The position numbers were made by a program, and so were the translations under genes. Positions 6,783-14,620 of a DNA stretch of 16,373 bases are shown in pieces. Position 1 is the stretch's first letter, and every line of letters starts with the position of its first letter. Under the pieces are notes generated by a model that saw only the letters and a program-made list of their open reading frames with translations, was not told the DNA's origin and ran no database searches. This stretch comes from Bacteroidetes bacterium UBA7692 (GTDB lineage Bacteria > Bacteroidota > Bacteroidia > Chitinophagales > LD1): the NCBI GenBank assembly GCA_002482725.1, contig DLGO01000049.1:1-16373 (forward strand), read 5' to 3'.

Positions 6783-7229
6783 CTATCTCTTATAAGGCAC
6801 TCCCTTACCATTATTCAATAAGCCAAAAAGGCTACCTGATACAAAGTCTTTCCAACCTTGCTGGCACAGCTTATAGCACTCAACATCAGGCGTCAGGCCT
6901 ATATGTGTCACTTTCAGCTCTGTGTTTTCTCCGGCTAGTATATCCCATACTATGCGCGTACCGATCCATTCTGTTTTATTCTCCAGTTCAGGTGTATCTA
7001 TCAGCGCATCCAGGCACAGCCACACTATCCGCTCATTAGGTATGGCATCTTCTATTTTAAAAGTCTTGTATGTGCTGCCAAACCGCACAGTAAATACTTC
7101 GTCGATATAACCCGAAGCTCCCTCAAAGTCTTCCGTCCACCATTCAGGTATTTCCCTGGTAATACTGTTATACACCTGCTCTGCGCTGGCATTGGGTGTT
7201 ATGCTTATCCGGTAGTTATTATTATCCAT
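6783..7229 (-). CDS. SRPBCC/START-like domain protein (AHSA1-type)
   Basis: A 148-residue single-domain protein. The N-terminal strand YRISITPNASAEQVYNSIT, the EWW near residues 29-31, the central beta strands (RFGSTYKTFKIEDAIPNERIVW) and the long C-terminal helix with CQQGWKDFVSGSLFGLLNNGKG are typical of the SRPBCC fold in the AHSA1 group, which binds hydrophobic ligands or client proteins in a deep groove. It begins 8 bp after the stop of the large PAS kinase on the same strand and is followed by a terminator, so the two are almost certainly co-transcribed and probably translationally coupled. This suggests a ligand-binding or accessory role in the same signalling path, but no function can be assigned. 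Confidence 0.87.
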   Translation of the reverse strand: MDNNNYRISITPNASAEQVYNSITREIPEWWTEDFEGASGYIDEVFTVRFGSTYKTFKIEDAIPNERIVWLCLDALIDTPELENKTEWIGTRIVWDILAGENTELKVTHIGLTPDVECYKLCQQGWKDFVSGSLFGLLNNGKGVPYKR

Positions 7230-7237
7230 TTGCTTTA

Positions 7238-10200
7238 CTATGAAACAGGAATATAAATATCAAAAGTAGCACCTTTATCCACTTCTCCGGAAGCCGTAAT
7301 GACTCCATTATGATTATCTACTATCTTCTTCACTATCGCCAGGCCTATTCCCGTACCTTTATATTCATCCTTACCATGCAGCCGTTGGAAGACCTCGAAT
7401 ATCCGCTCGCTGTATTGTGGCTCAAAGCCTATCCCGTTGTCTGATACTGATATATGGCAGTATGTTTTGTGCGTTAATATATTAGCTACATCTATATGGC
7501 TGCCATCTATAATGCGGCTTTCAATCTTTATGACAGGAGGGACCCCTTCACGCGAAAATTTCAGGGAGTTGGTAAACAGGTTATTCAGCAGTTGCCTGAA
7601 CTGAAACGGGATAATGTTCAGTTCGCACATCGAACCTACTTCTACTGTTGCATTTTTTTCTGCCAGTACCTCTTTCAGGTCATTCTTTACTTCGGTTATT
7701 GCATCATTCAGGTTAATAGTCCGGAACACCCGCTCTGTAGTGCTGGTGCGCGAGTACGCCAGCAAGTCTTCTATCAGGGTCTGCATTCGTTGGGCTGCAT
7801 TCTGCATACGTTGGAAATAGTCCTTGCCGCTATCCGACAGATTTGCTTGTTCCTTTTGCAATATCCGCGATGCAAAGGTCTGTATCTTTCTCAACGGCTC
7901 CTGCAGGTCATGGCTGGATACGTATGCAAACGCTTCCAGTTCCGAATTCATTTTACCCAATTCCCTGTTCTTCTGTTCAAGCTCTGTAGTGCGCTCTCTT
8001 ACCTGCCTTTCCAGTTCATTGGTAAAAATTTTCTGGTCTTGTACATCGGTGCTGGTACCTACCCACATCTGTATATTGCCATTGCTGTCTCTTTGTGGTA
8101 TGGCCCGGCTTTGCTGCCACCTGTATTCGCCATCAGCGCGCAGGAACCTATGCTCAAATTTAAACTCATTTCCTGTTCGTACACTGTCCATCCATCGGGC
8201 CACATTCTCCTCCCTGTCATCCGGGTGCACTATCTGCAGCCAGTTTCCTGTAGTGGCTTCGCTTTGTTTCATACCGGCATACTCATATACCGATTGGTTA
8301 AAGTAATTCAGGTTGCCTTCTGCGTCCCCTGTCCATACAAACTGTGGCATAGAGTCCGCCAGCAACCTGAATTTCTGCTCACGTTGCAACAGTCTTTGCT
8401 GGTAATTTTTCTCCTCTGTAGTATCCCTTATGGTTCCTATCAATAGATCCGGCTGGTTTGCCTCATCATAAAATACCCTGCCCTTTACTTCTATCCAATG
8501 AACTGATTTGTCTCGCCAAACCACCCTTGCTTCGTAGTATAATTGTCCTGTAGCATAGGCCACCTTAAACGCTGCTTCCCTCACCTTCAGGTCATCAGTG
8601 TGTATCCGGCTTACAAGGCTGCTATGCTTTACAGATTCTATATCATCTATATCAAACAACGTCAGGAATCTGTCAGAATAAATACCTTTCAGCGTCTTTG
8701 GCTCAAACTCCCATGTGCCAAGCTCACTAGCACTTATTACTATGTTCAGTCTTGCTTCGTCTTCCTTTAGCTTCTTTTGGTATATCACTTGCTCGTGTAT
8801 ATCCATGCTGGCACATATATACCCCTCAAAATCCCCGTCTGACGTAAATCTTGGCACTCCATAATCGGATATCCAACGGTACTTGCCGTCATGTCTTTTT
8901 AGCTGAAACTCTATATAAAACTCCACTCGTTTGTCAAACGATTCGTTATACATTTTAGTAAAGCGTTCTATATCATCAGAATGGATGCCTTCCATCCATC
9001 CACTACCCGTTTCTTGCTCTACTGTTCTTCCCGTATAGTTCAGCCATGCTTTATTAAAATAGTGCGATTGCTTATCCGGTCCTGACATACCTATCAGCAC
9101 CGGTGCATTGTCTGCCACATTGCGGAATCGCTTTTCACTTTCCTCTACACTGGTCCGTGCCGCTACCTTTTCAGTTACATCATTCACGGTTATGAATATT
9201 CCGGATACCGCACCATCGGGCTCCCGCAGTGGGGCATACTCAAAGTCCAGGTGAAATTTTTGCATTCCATCATCACCCATTACGTATGCTATGGATTCCG
9301 ACTCCCTGTATGTTTCGCCGGTGGTCATTACATGGTTCAGCAACTCCTCATACTTCTGGTCCTTCAACTCCGGAAATACCTCTAATGCAGGTCTTCCCAT
9401 TATTTCACTTTCCTTCTTTCTCCATATCTTTTCATACATCACCCTGTTGGCTATTTCTATCTTATGGTCTGCCCCCCTGAATATGGTCATTGGTATCGGC
9501 GATTGCATCACCAGGTTTTTAAACTGCTTTTCACTTTCGGTCAATGCGTACCGTGTATTTACAGAAGTAGTTACTTCCATAGCCACTACCATTATACCGC
9601 TTATCCGGCCATCCAGTTCCCGTAGCGGATGGTACACGAAGTTAAAGTAGCAGGACTCTATCTTTCCGTATCTGTTCAATGTCACAGGAAACTCGTACCC
9701 ATAAAATGGCTTACCATCCTGCAGCACACCTTTTAGCAATTCTTCTATACTCTCTTTCACCTCTGGAAGCACTTCATACAATGGCTTCCCTATAAACTTA
9801 TCCTCGGTTCTGTCTACCAGTTCCAGGTAGGTCGCATTGGCCATTTCCACCACATGGTCATCACCTTTCAATATCGTAATGCCAAGTGGTGCCTGCCGCA
9901 CAATATTGCGGAAGCGTGCTTCGCTCTCTTCAATCTTTTTTCTTGCCATCGCCTGTACAGTCACATCCTGGAGTGTCCCGTTAAAGCGATAGGCTATACC
10001 CTCTGCAAACCAAGCCTTACCTTTGGCACGCACTATTGTTTCCCTGCCTGTTACAGGATGTACTATTGTATATTCTATATCATACAAACCTCCACTTGAT
10101 GGCGCAAGTGCAGCTTCTATTGTGGCTGTAACACGCGCTTTATCTTCTGGCACTATAGCATCTATTGCGTGGGTTAGTTCTATATCTTTATCAAATGATA

Positions 10201-10828
10201 GTCCAAACCACTCCTTCAATTGTTTATTTGCTGCAAACTTTTTGGTTATGGGATTATAGTCAAATGTACCAAGCTCAGTAGCATCTATCGCAAATTGCAG
10301 CTCATCTTTGCTCTGTGCCAGCATTTTCAGGTTCAGCACTTTCGCTGTGGTCTCCACACATGTCACCAGCACGCCGGCCACATTTCCTTCTTCGCCTATT
10401 ATGGCGCTATAGCTGAAAGTCCAGTAAACGTCCTCCAATTGACCATTGCGGTATATTGGTATAAGCTGGTCTTCGCTCCAAGTAGCTTCGCCACCGTCCA
10501 GTACTCCCTTTATCAGCGGACTTATGGTATCCCATATTTCCGGCCATGCTTCTTTAGCAGGCTTACCCAGTATGCCGGGATGTTTACCTTCATTTCCCAG
10601 ACTTGGCCTGTAAGCATCGTTGTAAAAACATATTAGCTCTTCACCCCACCATATAAACATGGGAAACTTCGAATGCAATATCAGGTTGAGGGTTGTGCGC
10701 AGGCTTTGTGGCCATGTATCGGGTGTACCTACGGCTGTAAGACTCCAGTCTTTTGCGCGCATCAGTTCCCCCATTTCTCCACCACCGCTTATTATCAGAT
10801 TATTTATATCAGGTACTATTGCGCTCAT
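7238..10828 (-). CDS. Large cytoplasmic histidine kinase with seven PAS-like domains
   Basis: A 1196-residue sensor kinase without membrane segments. Sensory modules lie at about 43-162 (divergent, FIWWGEELICFYNDAYRP), 170-293, 303-421, 432-553, 563-681, 690-806 and 816-933, several ending in the PAC-type IHSDD/VHPDD and DVT/DIT signatures. A coiled coil at about 934-962 leads into HisKA with H-box SSHDLQEPLRKI and His973. The HATPase has N1087, D1130-NGIGFE and GTGIGL at 1158-1163. PAS 3/4, 2/6 and 5/7 look like pairs. There is no receiver domain, so it must signal to a separate regulator. An AAGGA at 10834-10838 lies at ribosome-binding distance from the ATG, one of the few such sites here. 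An SRPBCC gene follows after 8 bp. Confidence 0.92.
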   Translation of the reverse strand: MSAIVPDINNLIISGGGEMGELMRAKDWSLTAVGTPDTWPQSLRTTLNLILHSKFPMFIWWGEELICFYNDAYRPSLGNEGKHPGILGKPAKEAWPEIWDTISPLIKGVLDGGEATWSEDQLIPIYRNGQLEDVYWTFSYSAIIGEEGNVAGVLVTCVETTAKVLNLKMLAQSKDELQFAIDATELGTFDYNPITKKFAANKQLKEWFGLSFDKDIELTHAIDAIVPEDKARVTATIEAALAPSSGGLYDIEYTIVHPVTGRETIVRAKGKAWFAEGIAYRFNGTLQDVTVQAMARKKIEESEARFRNIVRQAPLGITILKGDDHVVEMANATYLELVDRTEDKFIGKPLYEVLPEVKESIEELLKGVLQDGKPFYGYEFPVTLNRYGKIESCYFNFVYHPLRELDGRISGIMVVAMEVTTSVNTRYALTESEKQFKNLVMQSPIPMTIFRGADHKIEIANRVMYEKIWRKKESEIMGRPALEVFPELKDQKYEELLNHVMTTGETYRESESIAYVMGDDGMQKFHLDFEYAPLREPDGAVSGIFITVNDVTEKVAARTSVEESEKRFRNVADNAPVLIGMSGPDKQSHYFNKAWLNYTGRTVEQETGSGWMEGIHSDDIERFTKMYNESFDKRVEFYIEFQLKRHDGKYRWISDYGVPRFTSDGDFEGYICASMDIHEQVIYQKKLKEDEARLNIVISASELGTWEFEPKTLKGIYSDRFLTLFDIDDIESVKHSSLVSRIHTDDLKVREAAFKVAYATGQLYYEARVVWRDKSVHWIEVKGRVFYDEANQPDLLIGTIRDTTEEKNYQQRLLQREQKFRLLADSMPQFVWTGDAEGNLNYFNQSVYEYAGMKQSEATTGNWLQIVHPDDREENVARWMDSVRTGNEFKFEHRFLRADGEYRWQQSRAIPQRDSNGNIQMWVGTSTDVQDQKIFTNELERQVRERTTELEQKNRELGKMNSELEAFAYVSSHDLQEPLRKIQTFASRILQKEQANLSDSGKDYFQRMQNAAQRMQTLIEDLLAYSRTSTTERVFRTINLNDAITEVKNDLKEVLAEKNATVEVGSMCELNIIPFQFRQLLNNLFTNSLKFSREGVPPVIKIESRIIDGSHIDVANILTHKTYCHISVSDNGIGFEPQYSERIFEVFQRLHGKDEYKGTGIGLAIVKKIVDNHNGVITASGEVDKGATFDIYIPVS

Positions 10829-11106
10829 TCTATTCCTTACAGTTTACTATCCGTTTTCATCTCCTAACTCATTTTTCCCTCTACAGGATAAAACAGCTAT
10901 CTATTCTTGTCTTATCTGTCCCTATTATTTAGCATTGGAAGGAACCTGCTTTCGTAAAAATAGGTATTATCTTTTAAAAACTGATCTCGCCCACTGCCTT
11001 GCTCTCTTATCTATAACTTACCTGATTACTCATAAGTATAGCGCCACTACAATCATAAAAGACTGTTGTGGCGCTATTTATATCATACTATATACTTAAT
11101 CAGAAG
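10829..11106. other. Intergenic region between the H1-like gene and the large kinase
   Basis: This 278-bp stretch contains the candidate terminator of the H1-like gene at its right side, the ribosome-binding AAGGA of the kinase at its left end, and presumably the kinase promoter between them. I could not identify a convincing promoter element, and no frame in it looks coding. Confidence 0.45.
11038..11077 (-). terminator. Weak hairpin terminator candidate after the H1-like gene
   Basis: ATAGCGCCAC at 11038-11047 pairs perfectly with 11068-11077 over 10 bp, with a 20-base loop, 29 bp past the H1-like stop codon. On the - strand the sequence after the stem is ACTTATGAG, with no U tract, so termination may be weak or the element may be an mRNA-stabilising hairpin. 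Confidence 0.4.
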
Positions 11107-12027
11107 CTAAGATCTCCTTGGCGTTCTTATAAAATGCTTACCACCTCCTCTGTTGGCCAATATCTGCTTTACTTTCTGCTGCTCTGCATGCATTGCCACT
11201 TCTTCATGATGGTTATATGCTTTCTCTACCTCATTTTTTACAGGCTGTATCTCATTGCCACCATGTATATAGTGCATGTCTTCATTATGCACTATAGGTG
11301 ATGTAATATGCGCTACAGCATTTGCTGCCAGGTTTGCATCAATGTGTTGCCCTTGCCTGATTTCCGCATCAGGATTTCTGGCAGGCCCCGGTTCCGGTAC
11401 TCTGGAAGCTTTCTGTGGTATTACCTCATCAGTCATCTTTCTGGCTACTGCCTTTTTATGTTTCGATACTTTTTTGCTTGCGGTTACTTGCTGCTTTTGT
11501 GCCGTTAGCGGTTGCTGTTTAGCAGGTGCTGTTGCAGCCTTCTTTGCGGCTGCTTTTGCAGTGGCCGTATCTTTTACAATACCTTTCTTAGACGCGGTTG
11601 CTGTTGTGTTCTTTGCTTGCAATGCTTTTCTCCCCGCAGTAACTGTAGGCTTCACGGCCTTTTTAGCGGCTATAGCTTTCTTAGGTGCAGCTGCTTTTTT
11701 CGCATTTACATTCTTGGCTACAGCCGTTGGTGCTGCCTTTTTAGTTGTGCTAGCCTTACGGGCTACTGCTATTGGTTTTGCTACTTTCTTAGCAGCTGTA
11801 GCTTTCTTAGGTGCTGCTGCCTTTTTTGCAGCAACCTTTATAGGTGTCGCTTTTTTAGCCGCTACTTTTGAAGGCATTCCCTTTTTAGCCACAGCTTTTG
11901 CAGGAGCTGCTTTTTTGGCTGCAACAGTTTTTTTTGCACTTGCCACTACCTTTTTCGCAGGGGTGGCTTTGGCTATCGCTTTCTTATCGTTGGTAGCTTT
12001 GCTGCCTTTTATTGTTTTTACTGACAT
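11107..12027 (-). CDS. Histone H1-like lysine/alanine-rich DNA-binding protein
   Basis: A 306-residue protein in two parts. Residues 1-198 are low-complexity Lys/Ala/Pro/Thr repeats of the AAKKAAAPKKA type, like the C-terminal tail of eukaryotic histone H1 and bacterial H1-like proteins such as HctB. This part should bind DNA non-specifically and condense the nucleoid. Residues 199-306 are of normal complexity, carry about eight histidines, the acidic/amphipathic segment NEVEKAYNHHEEVAMHAEQQKVKQIL and a basic end (KHFIRTPRRS); I know no name for this part. Residues 67-86 and 109-128 are a near-copy 42 residues apart. A terminator separates it from the upstream propeller gene, so it should have its own promoter within 12028-12071, but none is obvious. 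Confidence 0.83.
   Translation of the reverse strand: MSVKTIKGSKATNDKKAIAKATPAKKVVASAKKTVAAKKAAPAKAVAKKGMPSKVAAKKATPIKVAAKKAAAPKKATAAKKVAKPIAVARKASTTKKAAPTAVAKNVNAKKAAAPKKAIAAKKAVKPTVTAGRKALQAKNTTATASKKGIVKDTATAKAAAKKAATAPAKQQPLTAQKQQVTASKKVSKHKKAVARKMTDEVIPQKASRVPEPGPARNPDAEIRQGQHIDANLAANAVAHITSPIVHNEDMHYIHGGNEIQPVKNEVEKAYNHHEEVAMHAEQQKVKQILANRGGGKHFIRTPRRS
11644..11829 (-). repeat. Imperfect 60-bp direct repeat inside the H1-like gene
   Basis: The units 11770-11829 and 11644-11703 are 126 bp apart and encode AKKAAAPKKATAAKKVAKPI and AKKAAAPKKAIAAKKAVKPT. They point to in-frame tandem duplication in the lysine-rich domain. Shorter copies of KVAAKKA lie just upstream. Confidence 0.6.
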
Positions 12028-12071
12028 GGCTCTTCATTTTATTTGTTTTAAAATATTTGCCTTAAACAAAA

Positions 12072-12097
12072 TGAGCGTATGCCAAGGCATACGCTCA
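12072..12097 (-). terminator. Intrinsic terminator after the propeller gene
   Basis: TGAGCGTATGC at 12072-12082 pairs with 12087-12097 over 11 bp around loop CAAG. On the - strand the stem is followed by ATTTTGTTTAAG, a T-rich tail. It starts eight bases after the propeller stop codon and should insulate the H1-like gene from it. Confidence 0.85.
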
Positions 12098-12105
12098 CTG
12101 TATCT

Positions 12106-13005
12106 TTATTTCTTTGCTTTTTTTCCTTTCAAAAAATCACAAGAGAAACCTAGTAGCTTGTTTTCCCGCATGGCCGGCACCCATATTGTTTTGGTTTTGC
12201 CATCTGCAAACAACGAGGCTGGTCCATCTATTGTTCTGCCTATGTTAGGCACAGTAGCCGTTTTTTTGCACAGATTATATACTACCAATCTGCCTTTGTT
12301 TTCATTCTGGCTAACCCAGTCGGTTACTATCAACGTATGGCCTACTTTTACGATGCCATCATATATACCTCCTGTCTGCAGCATTTTGAACTTCTTATTG
12401 CAACGGCTAATTTTGCCGAAGCTTCCGTCTGCTATTCCTTCACGGCCATAGTTGGCTACATACAGTTTGCCACAGCCTTTAGCTAGTCCATTAGCTCCCG
12501 GTAATCCTGCTTTTACATTGAATCGTTTTACAGATTTGCCTTTTTTACAAACCTTGTATATTACATTGTTATCTGTAGAGGTTACAAACACTCCTCCTCC
12601 TTTTCTTGCAAGGTCATTTGCATATACGGTGCCTACTTTAGATAAATCGGCTTCCCATACTTTTTTCTTGGTTTTCAAATCAAAGGCAATCACCTTATCT
12701 ACGTCTGCTACTATTATTTTTCCGCAATGTACCAGCAAACCTTTTGGTGAGTTAAGGCCTGTTATAAATTTAGATTCAATGATCTTTCCATCTTTGCGCG
12801 ATACGGTAGATATGTAACCGTCACCATCTTTTGCTTTTGGGTCCAATAGTGCACCCATATTGCTTACATACAGTTTATCGCCCTTTCCCACAACACTTTC
12901 CGGATTTTGAAATCCGCTAATTTCTTTAATCTGTGCATTTGTAGATAATGCCGCTCCACATACAAGGGCCGCAGCCGCCAATGTCTTTATAATCCTGACT
13001 TTCAT
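12106..13005 (-). CDS. Secreted basic beta-propeller protein (NHL/SMP-30-like)
   Basis: A 299-residue exported protein. Residues 1-24 are a signal peptide: basic start MKVRIIK, hydrophobic core AAAALVCGAAL and a likely cut after TNA. The mature part has about six repeated blades with strands like KLYVSN, KIIVAD, GVFVTS, KLYVAN, TLIVTD and TIWVPA, each 40-50 residues apart, as in NHL or SMP-30/gluconolactonase-like propellers. Two features are unusual: about 40 lysines in 275 residues with a KGKKAKK end, and six cysteines (94, 153, 178, 202, 246, 289) in the mature chain. I do not see a sure set of catalytic metal ligands, so binding rather than catalysis is equally possible. It is transcribed alone, away from the divergent Dps gene. 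Confidence 0.8.
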   Translation of the reverse strand: MKVRIIKTLAAAALVCGAALSTNAQIKEISGFQNPESVVGKGDKLYVSNMGALLDPKAKDGDGYISTVSRKDGKIIESKFITGLNSPKGLLVHCGKIIVADVDKVIAFDLKTKKKVWEADLSKVGTVYANDLARKGGGVFVTSTDNNVIYKVCKKGKSVKRFNVKAGLPGANGLAKGCGKLYVANYGREGIADGSFGKISRCNKKFKMLQTGGIYDGIVKVGHTLIVTDWVSQNENKGRLVVYNLCKKTATVPNIGRTIDGPASLFADGKTKTIWVPAMRENKLLGFSCDFLKGKKAKK

Positions 13006-13306
13006 AAGCTTAAATTTTATTATTTCTACAATCCGAAAACTTCGTACCAGCCGATACTGAGTAGTTGTGTGGTATAGCAGTTAATATTTAGGGTATAAAT
13101 GCGAATAGCATTGTTTGAACTTATGCCTTGCATGCTCCAACGCTGCGATTTCTTGTTTGAATTGGACAATTTTCCCCAGTATCGTGCAATTAATTCCCCA
13201 ACAACCTGCTTTAGAACGCCTACTATTCGGCATTCTATTTGCAAATACCACCATTGCAGGCAAAATACACCTGTAGATTATTCATACACCGCTTAAAATA
13301 TTTGAT
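13006..13306. promoter_or_regulatory. Divergent intergenic region between propeller and Dps genes
   Basis: This 301-bp region should contain the promoters of both genes. It holds a 12-bp palindrome TATTTGCAAATA at 13236-13247, about 60 bp before the Dps ATG, and two copies of TTGTTTGAA about 42 bp apart near 13110 and 13152. Small open frames of 60-72 codons occur on both strands but overlap one another and look non-coding. I could not identify a firm -33/-7 pair for either gene. Confidence 0.4.
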
Positions 13307-13780
13307 ATGAAACCGAAAATTGGAATTTCAGACGCTAACCTTAAACATGTTACTGATTTACTTTCTACAGTGTTATCCAACAGCGTTACACTATATACCA
13401 AAACCCGTAAGTTCCATTGGAATGTAAGGGGCGAAAGCTTTATGGAATACCATAAGCTATTTGAAGAACACTACAAAAAGCTTGAAGTAGCGATAGACGA
13501 AATTGCGGAGCGTATCAATAAGCTTGGAACTCCGACTATCGGTACTATGCATGAGTTTTCTCAGCTTAGCGAAATAAAAGAATCTCCGGGTACATATCCT
13601 ACATCTAAGGAAATGCTAAAGGAGTTGCTGGCCGACCACGAAACTTGCGCTAAAGGACTTAGGCAAGGTATCAGCGATTGCGATGAGAAGTATGAAGATG
13701 CAGGTACTGCAGACTTTCTTACAGATCTGATACGCGAGCATGAAACCATTGCATGGACACTTAGAAGGTACCTGGATTAA
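13307..13780 (+). CDS. dps: Dps-family ferritin-like DNA/iron protection protein
   Basis: A 157-residue four-helix protein of usual Dps length. The signature TKTRKFHWNVRGESF is at 31-45, and the ferroxidase ligands H37, H49, D64 and E68 have the exact 12/15/4 spacing of the inter-subunit site known from Dps/Flp proteins, within DEIAERI. It should form a dodecamer that oxidises Fe(II) with hydrogen peroxide and stores the iron, protecting DNA and protein from oxidative damage. The N-terminus is short with few lysines (MKPKIGISDANLKH), so direct DNA binding through a basic tail is uncertain. It is divergent from the propeller gene and 47 bp upstream of mlaE, with no terminator visible between. 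Confidence 0.95.
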   Translation: MKPKIGISDANLKHVTDLLSTVLSNSVTLYTKTRKFHWNVRGESFMEYHKLFEEHYKKLEVAIDEIAERINKLGTPTIGTMHEFSQLSEIKESPGTYPTSKEMLKELLADHETCAKGLRQGISDCDEKYEDAGTADFLTDLIREHETIAWTLRRYLD

Positions 13781-13827
13781 TCAATTTACATCCATTTCAA
13801 AGTTTCCAATTATAAAAGCTGATATAC

Positions 13828-14607
13828 ATGAGCAAAATATTATACCTTCCTGCCTCTATGGAAGATTTTTTTCTGGAAGTGGACGCATTATCGCGTTTTA
13901 CCGGCCGCTTCTTCAAGACCTTTCTGAAGCCTCCGTTTGAGTTTTCAGAAATCATAAAGCAATGCTTTATGATAGGTTATAAATCCCTTGGTCTTGTTAC
14001 CGTAACAGGATTTATCATGGGGCTGGTATTAACTATCCAATCCCGTCCTACACTGGCCCGTTTCGGAGCCGAGGCGTGGCTACCCGGCATGGTTGCAGTG
14101 TCACTTATCAGGGAAATAGGCCCTGTTATCACCGCACTTATATGTGCCGGCAAAGTAGGCTCGGGCATTGGAGCAGAGCTGGCATCCATGAAAGTTACAG
14201 AGCAGATAGATGCAATGGAAGTTTCGGGCACAAACCCTTTCAAATATCTGGTCGTAACCAGGGTTTTGGCAGCTATGTTCATGATACCTATTCTTGTAAT
14301 CTTTGCAGATGGAATAGGCCTATGTGGCTCTTTCATTGGTGTAAACATCATGGATCAGGTAGGCTTAAGGCTCTATTTCTCTAAGGCTATAGAATCCCTT
14401 GACTTTGTAGATGTATTTCCTGCATTCATTAAAACATTCTTCTTTGGTTTTGCTATCGGTATTATCTCTTGTTATAAGGGTTATACTACTACCAAAGGCA
14501 CGGAAGGTGTAGGACTTGCAGCCAACTCAGCAGTGGTACTATGTTCCCTGTGCATTTTCATCATAGATATGATAGCTGTGCAGCTTGCCAGTTTCTTTAT
14601 GAACTAA
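13828..14607 (+). CDS. mlaE: MlaE-family ABC transporter permease
   Basis: A 259-residue inner-membrane protein with about five hydrophobic segments (about 54-72, 88-108, 145-170, 200-215, 233-256). The conserved family loop is clear: REIGPVITALICAGKVGSGIGAELASMKVTEQIDAMEVSGTNP at about 95-137. In the Mla/MCE system this permease moves glycerophospholipids between the inner membrane and the periplasmic MCE ring. It is followed by the ATPase gene after 13 bp and the MCE gene after that, the usual order in Bacteroidota. Genes for MlaA, MlaB and MlaC are not in the window. Confidence 0.93.
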   Translation: MSKILYLPASMEDFFLEVDALSRFTGRFFKTFLKPPFEFSEIIKQCFMIGYKSLGLVTVTGFIMGLVLTIQSRPTLARFGAEAWLPGMVAVSLIREIGPVITALICAGKVGSGIGAELASMKVTEQIDAMEVSGTNPFKYLVVTRVLAAMFMIPILVIFADGIGLCGSFIGVNIMDQVGLRLYFSKAIESLDFVDVFPAFIKTFFFGFAIGIISCYKGYTTTKGTEGVGLAANSAVVLCSLCIFIIDMIAVQLASFFMN

Positions 14608-14620
14608 TCAAAACTAAATC

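Noticed and set aside
7496..8446. + strand frame of 316 codons opposite the large kinase
   Set aside because: It lies inside a kinase frame with clear domains, is rich in Cys/Tyr/Gln and shows no family motif.
11276..12451. Long + strand frame of 391 codons
   Set aside because: It is antisense to the Lys/Ala-rich H1-like gene and the propeller gene. Its Phe/Ala/Leu composition is the direct complement of lysine/alanine codons, so it is a shadow.
13236..13247. 12-bp palindrome TATTTGCAAATA as a firm Dps operator
   Set aside because: Palindromes of this length are expected several times in a window this size; kept only as a note in the intergenic entry.
13026..13296. Small frames on both strands in the propeller-Dps gap
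   Set aside because: They overlap each other, have no recognisable motif or ribosome-binding site, and lie where two promoters must be.
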